A DNA stretch of 64,000 nt from Cupriavidus sp. AU9028 (GTDB lineage Bacteria; Pseudomonadota; Gammaproteobacteria; Burkholderiales; Burkholderiaceae), in NCBI RefSeq assembly GCF_019795295.1, contig NZ_JAIMCG010000013.1:1-64000 (forward strand), read 5' to 3'. A program made the position numbers and the translations under genes. Position 1 is the stretch's first letter. The number at the start of each line of letters is the position of its first letter. This document shows, in pieces, positions 35,941 through 43,755 of this stretch. The notes below the pieces were generated by a model. That model was given only the letters and a program-made list of their open reading frames with translations, had not been told where the DNA came from and searched no databases.

Positions 35941-36849
35941 ATGACCCAGCATCCTGTCAATCCACCTGCCCTGCCCGACTCCGATCCGCTCGCCGGCAAC
36001 CCGACCCTGACCGTGCGCGACGCCCTGCGATGGGTGGCCGGCGCCGGGCTGCCGGTCCTCGAGGCGAGGATGCTGGTGGGTCTGGTCACCGGGTTGACGC
36101 GCACGCAGCTGATTACTCGCGACGCCGATGTGCTGGACCACGGCCAGCAGCAACGGCTGACGGACCTCGTCCGCCGGCGCCTGGCGGGCGAGCCAATGGC
36201 CTACCTGACCGGCGAGCGCGAGTTCTATGGGCGACCGTTCCGCGTCGGTCCCGGCGTGCTGATTCCGCGGCCCGATACGGAAGTGGTGGTGCAGCGGGCG
36301 CTGGCTTGCCTCGAAGGCCGCCACGCGCCGCGCGTGCTGGACCTGGGCACGGGCTCGGGCATCCTCGCCATCACGCTGGCGTGCGAGCGGCCGGATGCCC
36401 TGGTCTGGGCAACCGACATCTCCCCGGCCGCGCTGGAGATCGCCCGCGAGAACGCCGGACAGCTGGGCGCGCAGGTGTCGTTCCTGCTGTCGGACTGGTA
36501 TGGCGCCGTGCCGGCGCAGCGCTTCGATCTGATCGTCAGCAACCCGCCCTATATCGCCGCCGGCGACCCGCATCTGGGCCAGGGCGACCTGCGCTTCGAA
36601 CCGGTCGATGCGCTGACGGACCATGCCGATGGCCTGACCGACCTGCGCACCATCGCCGCGGGCGCCTTGTCCCGCCTGGAGGCCGGAGGATGGCTGCTGC
36701 TGGAGCACGGCCACGACCAGGGCGCGGCGGCGCGCGAGCTGCTTGCGACGGCCGGCTTCGAGGCGGTCTTCACCGAGCGCGATCTGGGCGACAACGAGCG
36801 CTGCACCGGCGGGCGGGCGCCGGCTGAAGCCCCACGGGCGCTGTCCTGA
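35941..36849 (+). CDS. prmC: peptide chain release factor N5-glutamine methyltransferase
   Basis: A 302-residue SAM-dependent enzyme that methylates the GGQ glutamine of release factors. The SAM motif DLGTGSGILAI and the catalytic NPPY (IVSNPPYIAAG) are present, with the N-terminal helical release-factor-binding domain. Starting at the ATG just after the terminator gives a normal length. prfA lies upstream, separated by the lipoprotein gene. Confidence 0.93.
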   Translation: MTQHPVNPPALPDSDPLAGNPTLTVRDALRWVAGAGLPVLEARMLVGLVTGLTRTQLITRDADVLDHGQQQRLTDLVRRRLAGEPMAYLTGEREFYGRPFRVGPGVLIPRPDTEVVVQRALACLEGRHAPRVLDLGTGSGILAITLACERPDALVWATDISPAALEIARENAGQLGAQVSFLLSDWYGAVPAQRFDLIVSNPPYIAAGDPHLGQGDLRFEPVDALTDHADGLTDLRTIAAGALSRLEAGGWLLLEHGHDQGAAARELLATAGFEAVFTERDLGDNERCTGGRAPAEAPRALS

Positions 36850-36992
36850 AGCGGCGGGCCGATTCCGGTAAAATCACCGCATTCTCCGGCGCGGCTTCCG
36901 ACCAGGCTGCGCTCGCCCTTTCTCGATGCCGCCCGGCGCCGTGCGATGCCCGGCCCAGGCGGCACCTCAACGTTATCCGGAATACAAGAACC

Positions 36993-37304
36993 ATGAGCGA
37001 CGTCCAGCAAAAGATCGACCAGATCGTCAAGGGCCATCCCGTCGTGCTGTTCATGAAGGGAACCGCGCAGTTCCCGATGTGCGGCTTCTCGGGCCGCGCC
37101 ATCCAGATCCTCAAGGCGTGCGGCGTCGATGCGCCGACCACCGTCAATGTGCTGGAAGACGACGGCATCCGCCAGGGCATCAAGGAATACGCCAACTGGC
37201 CGACCATCCCGCAGCTCTATGTCAACGGCGAATTCGTCGGCGGCTCGGACATCATGATGGAGATGTACCAGAGCGGCGAACTGCAGACCCTGCTCAAGAG
37301 CTGA
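36993..37304 (+). CDS. grxD: monothiol glutaredoxin Grx4 type
   Basis: A 103-residue CGFS-type glutaredoxin (CGFS at 30-33) that binds and transfers Fe-S clusters with glutathione. KGTAQFPMCGFSG, the cis-proline segment WPTIPQLYVNGEFVGG and SDIMMEM are complete. It follows prmC by 143 bp; a TAAAAT box at 36869-36874 may be its -10. Confidence 0.94.
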   Translation: MSDVQQKIDQIVKGHPVVLFMKGTAQFPMCGFSGRAIQILKACGVDAPTTVNVLEDDGIRQGIKEYANWPTIPQLYVNGEFVGGSDIMMEMYQSGELQTLLKS

Positions 37305-37340
37305 TCCGGGTCCGGCCCTGACCGCTCCCGCTCCTCTGCC

Positions 37341-37949
37341 GTGGCTGCTTCGACCGTGAACGCGCCGGCCTCCCCGCGCCGGGTGATCGTCGCGATTACC
37401 GGCGCCACTGGCGCGATCTACGGCGTGCGGCTGGCGCAGGTGCTGCGCGCCGCGCCCGGGGTCGAAACGCATCTGCTGGTCTCGCCGGCCGGCATGATGA
37501 ACGTCCAGCATGAACTCGGCCTGGGCAAGGCCGACACCGAGGCGCTCGGCGACGTCGTGCACAACGTGCGCGATATCGGCGCCACCATCGCGAGCGGATC
37601 GTTCCGCGCCGAAGCGATGGTGGTGGCGCCCTGCTCGATGCGCACCCTTGCCGCTGTCGCCAACGGCCTGTCGGACAACCTGATCACGCGCGCGGCGGAT
37701 GTCATCCTCAAGGAGCGGCGTCGGCTGGTGCTGATGGTGCGCGAGACGCCGCTGAACCTGGCGCATTTGCGCAATATGACGGCCGTTACCGAGATGGGCG
37801 GCATCGTCTTTCCACCGGTGCCCGGTTTCTATCAGAAGCCGGCCACCATCGCGGAACTGGTCGACCACACGGTCGGGCGGGTGCTCGATCTGATCGACGT
37901 GCCGCAAACCCTGGCGCCGAGCTGGGCGGGATTGAACGGGCAGGTTTGA
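37341..37949 (+). CDS. ubiX: flavin prenyltransferase UbiX
   Basis: A 202-residue UbiX-type enzyme making prenylated FMN for the UbiD decarboxylase in ubiquinone synthesis. The N-terminal VAITGATGAIYGVRLAQ, the SGSFRAEAMVVAPCSMRTLAA stretch and RETPLNLAHLRNM are diagnostic. The start is a GTG at 37341; another GTG at 37356 is possible. It lies 36 bp after grxD. ubiD is not in the window. Confidence 0.92.
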   Translation: MAASTVNAPASPRRVIVAITGATGAIYGVRLAQVLRAAPGVETHLLVSPAGMMNVQHELGLGKADTEALGDVVHNVRDIGATIASGSFRAEAMVVAPCSMRTLAAVANGLSDNLITRAADVILKERRRLVLMVRETPLNLAHLRNMTAVTEMGGIVFPPVPGFYQKPATIAELVDHTVGRVLDLIDVPQTLAPSWAGLNGQV

Positions 37950-37977
37950 TTGCGGGCGTGCTGCATCGGCGCCGGAA

Positions 37978-38150
37978 TGCCCTCTCCCCGGCTCTCTCCC
38001 GCAAGCGGGAGAGGGGGAACACCGAAGGAATCCGGGTGCGTTGCCGGTTCGCGCCCCTTGCCTCTCGCGAGAAAGGGGAACACCGACGAGACTCAAGCGC
38101 TGCCGGTTTGCTCCCCTCGCCCGCTTGCGGGAGAGGGGCCGGGGAGAGGG
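37978..38150. repeat. dispersed palindromic repeat, copy group 3
   Basis: Outer arms beginning TGCCCTCTCCCCGGC and ending GCCGGGGAGAGGG form an imperfect long inverted repeat, with inner palindromes CTCTCCCGCAAGCGGGAGAG and CGCCCGCTTGCGGGAG. GCTGCCGGTTTGCTCCCCT is shared with the 21554 copy. It fills most of the 284-bp gap between ubiX and the lipoprotein gene; no gene is seen there. Confidence 0.8.
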
Positions 38151-38233
38151 TCAGGGGGTCAGGGGATCAGGGGCTCACGCTCGGCTCCAGCAGTATGCCG
38201 AACCCGGCTGTTCAGCAGGAACTACCGACCAGC

Positions 38234-38572
38234 TCAGCGGCCGTGACCTCGGCCATGCCCTCCATGCCCCCTCCCCGGCCCATGACCGTGGCCGCGTCCA
38301 TGGCCCCTGCCATGCGCGCCGTGATGATGCCCCCGGTGATGCCCACCGTGCCAGCCATGGTGATGATGGTCGCCCGATCCCCCGCGAAAATAGATGCCGC
38401 CATAGATCGGCGGCGGCCCGTAGTAATACGGCCGCGGTGCCACCACCACCGGTGGGCCGACATAGGCCGGCGGCGGCACGGTATAGACCGGCTCGTAGGA
38501 CGCCGGATAGACGGCGCAGCCGCCCAAGGCTGCCGCCCCTGCCAGTAACAGCCCCATCGTCAACGCGCGCAT
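38234..38572 (-). CDS. His/Gly-rich lipoprotein
   Basis: A 112-residue predicted lipoprotein (lipobox LGGC, cysteine 19). The mature part has a Tyr/Pro-rich stretch (PPPAYVGPPVVV, PYYYGPPPIYGG) and then a C-terminal tail of HHHHGWHGGHH and GRGHGRGH units with more than 20 histidines. Such tails bind metal ions in general, but a role here is inference. The ATG follows ACAGAGG; a TACAAT box at 38594-38599 is a possible -10. Confidence 0.7.
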   Translation of the reverse strand: MRALTMGLLLAGAAALGGCAVYPASYEPVYTVPPPAYVGPPVVVAPRPYYYGPPPIYGGIYFRGGSGDHHHHGWHGGHHRGHHHGAHGRGHGRGHGHGPGRGHGGHGRGHGR

Positions 38573-38690
38573 GTCGGCCTCTGTTTCAAAACCATTGTAG
38601 ATGCACGCTTTATACGGGGCGGGGCTGTAATACGGGGTCAGGCCCATGTAAGGCACGTTACGGTTCCCTACAAAGCGGCCGAAGGCATCC

Positions 38691-40262
38691 CTACCACTGG
38701 AACCGGACGCCCTGCGCGAGCGGCAGCGCGTCGCCATAGTTGATGGTATTGGTTGCCCGCCGCATATAGGCTTTCCAGGCATCCGAGCCAGACTCCCGGC
38801 CCCCGCCCGTATCCTTCTCCCCGCCGAACGCGCCGCCGATCTCCGCGCCGCTGGTGCCGATATTGACGTTGGCGATGCCGCAGTCGCTGCCGGCCGAGGA
38901 CAGGAACGTTTCGGCCTCACGCAGCGATTCGGTGAAGATGCAGGAGGACAACCCGTGCGCGGCGCCGTTGTTCAGTGCAATCGCCTCGTCCAGCGAGGTG
39001 TAGGGCATCAGATACAGGATCGGCGCGAAGGTCTCGGTCAGCATGGTGTCGTGCTGCTCGTCGGTGACCACCAGCGCCGGGCGCATATAGCAGGCGCGCG
39101 GATAGCGCTCGGCCAGCAGCCGCTCGCCGCCGATCACGCGATTGCCCTGCGCCCGGCAACTGGCCAGCGCGTTGGCCATCGCGTCGCCCGCCACATGGTC
39201 GATCAACGGCCCGACCAGCGTGCCGTCCTCCAGCGGATTACCGACCGGCAGCCCGGCGAACACGCTGGCAAGCCGGTCCCGCACCGTCTCGAAATGATCG
39301 ACATGGACGAAGGCGCGCCGCAGCGTCGTGCAGCGCTGCCCGGCCGTCCCTGCCGCGGCGAACGTCATTGCCCGCAGCGCCAGTCCGAGGTTGGCCGATG
39401 GCGTCACGATGGCCGCGTTGTTGCCGCCAAGCTCCAGGATGTTGCGCTTGAAGGTTGCCGCGCAGGCGGTGGCAACCCCTCGTCCCATTCGCGTCGAGCC
39501 GGTCGCGCTGACCAGCCGCACGGCGCGGTGCGCCACCAGCCGTTCGCCGGCCTCCCGTCCGCCGCATACCACCGTGGCGATGTCGGCATGGTCCGGCGCG
39601 GCCTCGGCAAGCACGCGGTCGAGCAGCCCCTGCACCGCCAGCGCACACAGGGGCGTCTTCTCCGATGGCTTCCACACCACCGCATTGCCACAGACCAGCG
39701 CCAGCGCGGCGTTCCACGCCCATACCGCCACCGGGAAGTTGAACGCGGTAATGACCCCGCAGACGCCATAGGGATGCCAGACCTCGCGCATGACATGGCG
39801 CGGCCGCTCGCTGGCTATCGTCAACCCGTGCAGCTGGCGCGACAGGCCGACCGCGAAGTCGCAGATGTCGATCATTTCCTGCACTTCGCCCAGCCCTTCC
39901 TGCAGGATCTTGCCCGATTCCAGCGACACCAGCCGCCCTAGCGCCTCGCGATGTCGCCGCAGCGCGTCGCCGAGTTGCCGCACCACCTGGCCCCTCACCG
40001 GGGCGGGCACCATGGCCCAGCCGGCCTGCGCTTCGTGCGCGCGGCGGATGCGCTCGTCGATCTCGGCGGCGCCGTGCACCGGCAACTGCCCGAATGCGAG
40101 GCCGTCGATTGGCGAGCGTGCGGGCAGCACCGCCGGCTCCCGCCCGGCTGCGTGTCCGCCGACCTCGTCGGCGTCCTGCCACGGCGGCTCCAGCCCCATC
40201 GACTCCCAGCAGGCCCGCACCGCACCCCTGACTCCTGGCTGCGCTGTCCCGTTTGCGTTCAT
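38691..40262 (-). CDS. ALDH7-type aldehyde dehydrogenase (2-aminoadipate-6-semialdehyde dehydrogenase)
   Basis: A 523-residue aldehyde dehydrogenase of the antiquitin (ALDH7/AmaB) group. The catalytic cysteine is in GTAGQRCTTLRR and the glutamate in ILELGGNNAAIV; NFPVAVWAWNAALALVCGN and GSTRMGR are typical. It overlaps the stop of the upstream lysine-dehydrogenase-like gene by 4 nt. Together they would turn L-lysine into piperideine-6-carboxylate and then 2-aminoadipate. The pairing supports the substrate call. Confidence 0.83.
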   Translation of the reverse strand: MNANGTAQPGVRGAVRACWESMGLEPPWQDADEVGGHAAGREPAVLPARSPIDGLAFGQLPVHGAAEIDERIRRAHEAQAGWAMVPAPVRGQVVRQLGDALRRHREALGRLVSLESGKILQEGLGEVQEMIDICDFAVGLSRQLHGLTIASERPRHVMREVWHPYGVCGVITAFNFPVAVWAWNAALALVCGNAVVWKPSEKTPLCALAVQGLLDRVLAEAAPDHADIATVVCGGREAGERLVAHRAVRLVSATGSTRMGRGVATACAATFKRNILELGGNNAAIVTPSANLGLALRAMTFAAAGTAGQRCTTLRRAFVHVDHFETVRDRLASVFAGLPVGNPLEDGTLVGPLIDHVAGDAMANALASCRAQGNRVIGGERLLAERYPRACYMRPALVVTDEQHDTMLTETFAPILYLMPYTSLDEAIALNNGAAHGLSSCIFTESLREAETFLSSAGSDCGIANVNIGTSGAEIGGAFGGEKDTGGGRESGSDAWKAYMRRATNTINYGDALPLAQGVRFQW

Positions 40263-41434
40263 ACCATGGCCTCCTGTAGCGGGTGGCAGGTGTAGTGCCG
40301 GCCGAAGCGGTTGGCGAGAAAGGCGTCCAGCCGCATCTGTTCCTGATGCACGAAGCCGGACTGCGGCAGCTGCCCCGCCACCACCATATCGAGTGCGGTG
40401 CAGATGCCGGCGGCGGTGGTCAGCTGGATCGCATTCAGATGCCCCGCGCCTGTTCCCACGCCGCCGATCCGCGCCGAAAACGCCTCTTCCACCAGCGGTC
40501 CCGGGCGACCGTGCCGATCCGGCAGCCGCCCGGTGGCGGTAGCGAACACCACCACCACGTCCTGCCCGGTCTGCGGGATGGCGCTGTCAAACAGCTCGCG
40601 CAGCCAGTCGCGCCGCTCGCGCAGGCGCAGATCGTCCAGCAACAGCTTCATCACCGCGTTATGCCCCGGATAGCGGATCGACTTGTAGTCGACCTGCCGC
40701 GCGCGCCCGGCCAGCGTTTCCGGCAACGTGCCCAGGCCCCCGGACGTGTGGAACGCCTCGTACTCCACGCCGTCCAGGGCGAAGTGCTCCAGCCCCTCGA
40801 GCGCCGGCACCTCGACGCGGCGCCCATCGATGATGGCCTCGCAGGGGTTGCAGTACTCGTTGATCAGCCCCTCGGTACTCCACGTCAGGTTGTATTTAAG
40901 TGCATTGCTGGGGTAACGGGGCAGCGCGCCGACGCGCATGCGCAACGCGCGCAGCTCGCCCCCCGCATCCAGAAAGCGCCTGGCCAGCGCGTGGCCGACC
41001 ACGCCGATGAAGCCGGGCGCGAGCCCGCACTGCGGCATCAGCACGGAGCGCGCGTCGGCGGCGAGCGCCCGGATGGCGCGTGTCGAGCCAACGTCCTCGG
41101 TCAAGTCGAAATAGTGCACACCCATGTCGGCGGCAACGGTGGCCACCGGGACGGCGACATGGAACGGCAGCGCGTTGAGCACCGCCCCCGCTCCGGCGAG
41201 CAGTTGCGCACAGGCGCCGGGATCGGCGGCGTCGGTGGCGATCGCCCGCACGTTGTCGGGAAGACCGGCAAGCGCACTGCCATCGCGATCGGCAATGGTC
41301 ACCGCATAGTCGCCGGTCGCGGCCAGCATGCCGGCGATCGCGCGGCCAATCCTGCCGGCGCCGAGCACGGTGACTGGGAAGAGGCTCGCGGAGGACAGGC
41401 CGGCGAGGGTGGCAAGGATAGGCTCGGTACGCAT
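40259..41434 (-). CDS. saccharopine dehydrogenase-fold L-lysine 6-dehydrogenase (putative)
   Basis: A 391-residue protein with an N-terminal Rossmann fold (TVLGAGRIGRAIAGML) and the C-terminal domain of the saccharopine dehydrogenase family (CGLAPGFIGVVGHAL, LTWSTEGLINEYCNP). Its closest functional match by context is lysine 6-dehydrogenase, which oxidises the epsilon-amino group of lysine. Evidence for that is the overlapping ALDH7 gene and the divergent Lrp-type regulator. Saccharopine-type activity cannot be excluded. Confidence 0.78.
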   Translation of the reverse strand: MRTEPILATLAGLSSASLFPVTVLGAGRIGRAIAGMLAATGDYAVTIADRDGSALAGLPDNVRAIATDAADPGACAQLLAGAGAVLNALPFHVAVPVATVAADMGVHYFDLTEDVGSTRAIRALAADARSVLMPQCGLAPGFIGVVGHALARRFLDAGGELRALRMRVGALPRYPSNALKYNLTWSTEGLINEYCNPCEAIIDGRRVEVPALEGLEHFALDGVEYEAFHTSGGLGTLPETLAGRARQVDYKSIRYPGHNAVMKLLLDDLRLRERRDWLRELFDSAIPQTGQDVVVVFATATGRLPDRHGRPGPLVEEAFSARIGGVGTGAGHLNAIQLTTAAGICTALDMVVAGQLPQSGFVHQEQMRLDAFLANRFGRHYTCHPLQEAMV

Positions 41435-41634
41435 GATGAACTCCAGACCGTTGTTCTGCGCCGCATCGGACGGCGGCGTCGGTCTGAAGTATGGTTTGCG
41501 TCCCTGTCGGAATGAAGCTATAAGTTCGACGATAAGGCGTCACTCTGCGTCGTTCTGACGTGGAATGCCGACGTTTTGCTAGCGCGACGCGCGCCTTGTT
41601 CGCCTGCCACCCTCCCTTCACACCTGTCCCCGCG

Positions 41635-42084
41635 ATGGACCCTCTCGATAACACCGACCGCCACCTGCTGTCCCTGCTGCAGGCCAACGCCCGAGAAAGC
41701 GCGGCCAACCTCGCCCGCAAGCTGGGCATCGCGCGCACGACGGTGGTGGCGCGGATCGCGCGGCTGGAGAGAACCGGCGTCATTGCCGGTTATGGCGTGC
41801 GGCTCGGGCAGCAGATGGAGGACAACGCCCTGCTGGCGTTTTGCGGGCTGTCGGTGCAGCCCAAGACCGCGCCGGCGGTGCTGCGGGCGCTGCAGCGCTT
41901 TCCCGAGATCGTCGAACTCAGTTCGGTCAGCGGCGCGGTCGACTACATGGCCGTGATCCGCTGCGAATCGCACAGCCGGCTGGATGCGCTGCTCGATGAA
42001 ATTGGTGCGCTCGATGGGGTCAATCAGACCAGCACCAGCATCGTGCTGGCGCGCAAGATCGATCGCCGGCGGGCGGCGGGATAG
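41635..42084 (+). CDS. Lrp/AsnC family transcriptional regulator
   Basis: A 149-residue Lrp/AsnC protein with an N-terminal winged helix-turn-helix (DRHLLSLLQANARESAANLARKLGIARTTV) and a C-terminal RAM effector domain (about 65-145). It is divergent from the lysine-degradation pair, with a 200-bp gap, so it most likely senses lysine or a product and controls that pair. The start at MDPLDNTDRHLL matches family N-termini. Confidence 0.86.
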   Translation: MDPLDNTDRHLLSLLQANARESAANLARKLGIARTTVVARIARLERTGVIAGYGVRLGQQMEDNALLAFCGLSVQPKTAPAVLRALQRFPEIVELSSVSGAVDYMAVIRCESHSRLDALLDEIGALDGVNQTSTSIVLARKIDRRRAAG

Positions 42085-42167
42085 GACGCAACCCGGGGAC
42101 ACGGCGGCCCTCGCGGTCCGCCCGGGTCCTTCCCTGTCCAGCCGACTCCCTTGCCCGCTCCCCGGCT

Positions 42168-42992
42168 TTACCAGCTCCCCGGCTTGCCCGGCTCGGGCGG
42201 CTTTGCCGGCGCCTTCTGTTGAGGCGCCTTCTGTTGCGGCGTCTTCTGCTGCGGGGCCGCCTTGCCCTGCGCGGCCGAGGCCGGCTCCAGCTGCTGGGCG
42301 ACGGCCTGGTCCTGCTGCGCCATCAGCGCGCGCGCCTTGGGCAGCAGCAATTCGATGGTGCCGGTATTCGGGTCGTCCGGAATCGCATACAGCTCCACCG
42401 TCAGCGGTAGCGCCTTCCAGCCGGCGTGAATCGTCTCGACCTTGTTGCCGCTGCGGTCCAGCATCGGCACCCGCTCCTGGCGGAAGGGTTCGCCGAAGCG
42501 CGCGGTCAGCGCCTGCATCGCCCGGTTCTCGTTGCGCAGCCCGTCGGTTGGCACGATCACGCCCACCAGCGCGTTGCGGTCCACCAGCGCCAGCGCGTGC
42601 GGTCCGTCCATGAAGGCGGGGCGCCGGTCGCGCGGCACGCCGATCTGGCGCATCACGCCGTCGCCGCGCAACTCCACGCAGAAGGCGCGCACATCGCGGC
42701 CGTCGGGCGTGCGGGTGTCCGCGCAATCGGGCAGTTGCGGCAACGGATTGCCGATGGTCAGCATCTCCAGCAGGGGAGCGAGGGCGTCGGCGCCGTTGGA
42801 CTTTGCGGCGGCCGGGGCGGAAGGCCCGCCGTTCGCGGCGCTACCCGTGGTTGCACCGGAAGCCGGCGCCGCCGGGGCAGCATGGGCGGCGGCGCTCAGT
42901 GCCAGCAGGGTGGCCGCCATCAAACCCGCACGGACGAGGCGCCCCTGCGGCGTCGGCCGCATCGTGTCGCGGCCGGCATTCTTGGAAAGCAT
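42168..42992 (-). CDS. secreted protein with Gln/Pro/Lys-rich tail, function unknown
   Basis: I recognise no family. The 274-residue protein has a Sec signal (GLMAATLLALSAAAHAAPA), an Ala/Ser/Gly-rich linker, a central folded region (about 75-230) with paired cysteines (C and D in LPDCADTRTPDG and AFCVELRGDG), and a C-terminal low-complexity tail of QQKTP/QQKAP units encoded by 15-bp repeats at about 42204-42250. The start MLSKNAGRDT is one option; MRPTPQGRLV ten residues later is another. It is divergent from the HxlR gene. Confidence 0.65.
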   Translation of the reverse strand: MLSKNAGRDTMRPTPQGRLVRAGLMAATLLALSAAAHAAPAAPASGATTGSAANGGPSAPAAAKSNGADALAPLLEMLTIGNPLPQLPDCADTRTPDGRDVRAFCVELRGDGVMRQIGVPRDRRPAFMDGPHALALVDRNALVGVIVPTDGLRNENRAMQALTARFGEPFRQERVPMLDRSGNKVETIHAGWKALPLTVELYAIPDDPNTGTIELLLPKARALMAQQDQAVAQQLEPASAAQGKAAPQQKTPQQKAPQQKAPAKPPEPGKPGSW

Positions 42993-43151
42993 TGAGACTC
43001 CTGTTGAAAGCTCCGGCATTGGAGAGGTGCGCGAACCGGGTGTTCCCCAAGTGATCCCCGCCGAGGACCCTTCCCTCTCCCTCCGCCTGTTCGCACTTGG
43101 CAGCGCGACTATACGCCGCTCCGAAGGCGGCAACATCATGCCGCCCCTCCT

Positions 43152-43191
43152 ACTTTCAATTTGCAAGCTACAATACTTGCAAATTGAAAGT
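43152..43191. promoter_or_regulatory. perfect 16-bp inverted repeat, operator of the HxlR-MATE pair
   Basis: ACTTTCAATTTGCAAG (43152-43167) and its exact complement CTTGCAAATTGAAAGT (43176-43191) flank an 8-bp spacer that contains a -10-like TACAAT (43169-43174). The site ends 24 nt before the HxlR ATG. A bound dimer would cover the promoter, so autorepression with induction is likely. A short GAAAGT-type tandem follows the right arm. Confidence 0.75.
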
Positions 43192-43215
43192 GAAAGTGAG
43201 AGTGAAAGGGGAGAC

Positions 43216-43755
43216 ATGGGACATACCGACTTCGCCAGCATGGCGTGTCCGATCGCGCGGTCGATGGCCGTGCTCGGCGAGCGCTGGACCATCCTGCTGA
43301 TGCGGGAGGCGTATTACGGCAGCACGCGCTTCGACGACTTCCAGCGCAATCTCGGCATCGCGCCCAACATCCTCAGCGCGCGCCTGAAGACGCTGGTCGA
43401 GCATGGCGTGTTCGAGAAGGTGGCCGAGGAAGGCGCCCGCCATATCTACCGGCTGACCGAGCGGGGCCGCGACTTTTTCCCGGCCTTCGTCGCGCTCAAG
43501 GCCTGGGCGGACCGCTGGATGACCGATGCGACCGGGCCGCTGACTGTACTGCGCGATGCGGTCACCGGAGACGAGATCGCCAGCCCTGCGCTGACCCGCG
43601 CGGATGGCAGTGCGATTACCGTCGACGACCTGCTGGTGACCCCGGGCCCGGGTGCGGGGGAGCGGCTGCGCCGGCGCTTTGGCGACGGCAGCGCCGAAAG
43701 CGCACGCCTGGACGGCGCCGACACCACGCCCGCAAAGGAGACCGGCCATGTCTGA
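43216..43755 (+). CDS. HxlR family transcriptional regulator
   Basis: A 179-residue winged-helix regulator. The HxlR core (CPIARSMAVLGERWTILLMREAYYG, FDDFQRNLGIAPNILSARLKTLVEHGVF) is complete, with a C-terminal extension of about 70 residues beyond the minimal family length. The ATG follows AGGGGAGAC. Its end overlaps the MATE gene by 8 nt. It probably represses itself and the transporter by binding the inverted repeat at 43152-43191; the inducer is unknown. Confidence 0.88.
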   Translation: MGHTDFASMACPIARSMAVLGERWTILLMREAYYGSTRFDDFQRNLGIAPNILSARLKTLVEHGVFEKVAEEGARHIYRLTERGRDFFPAFVALKAWADRWMTDATGPLTVLRDAVTGDEIASPALTRADGSAITVDDLLVTPGPGAGERLRRRFGDGSAESARLDGADTTPAKETGHV

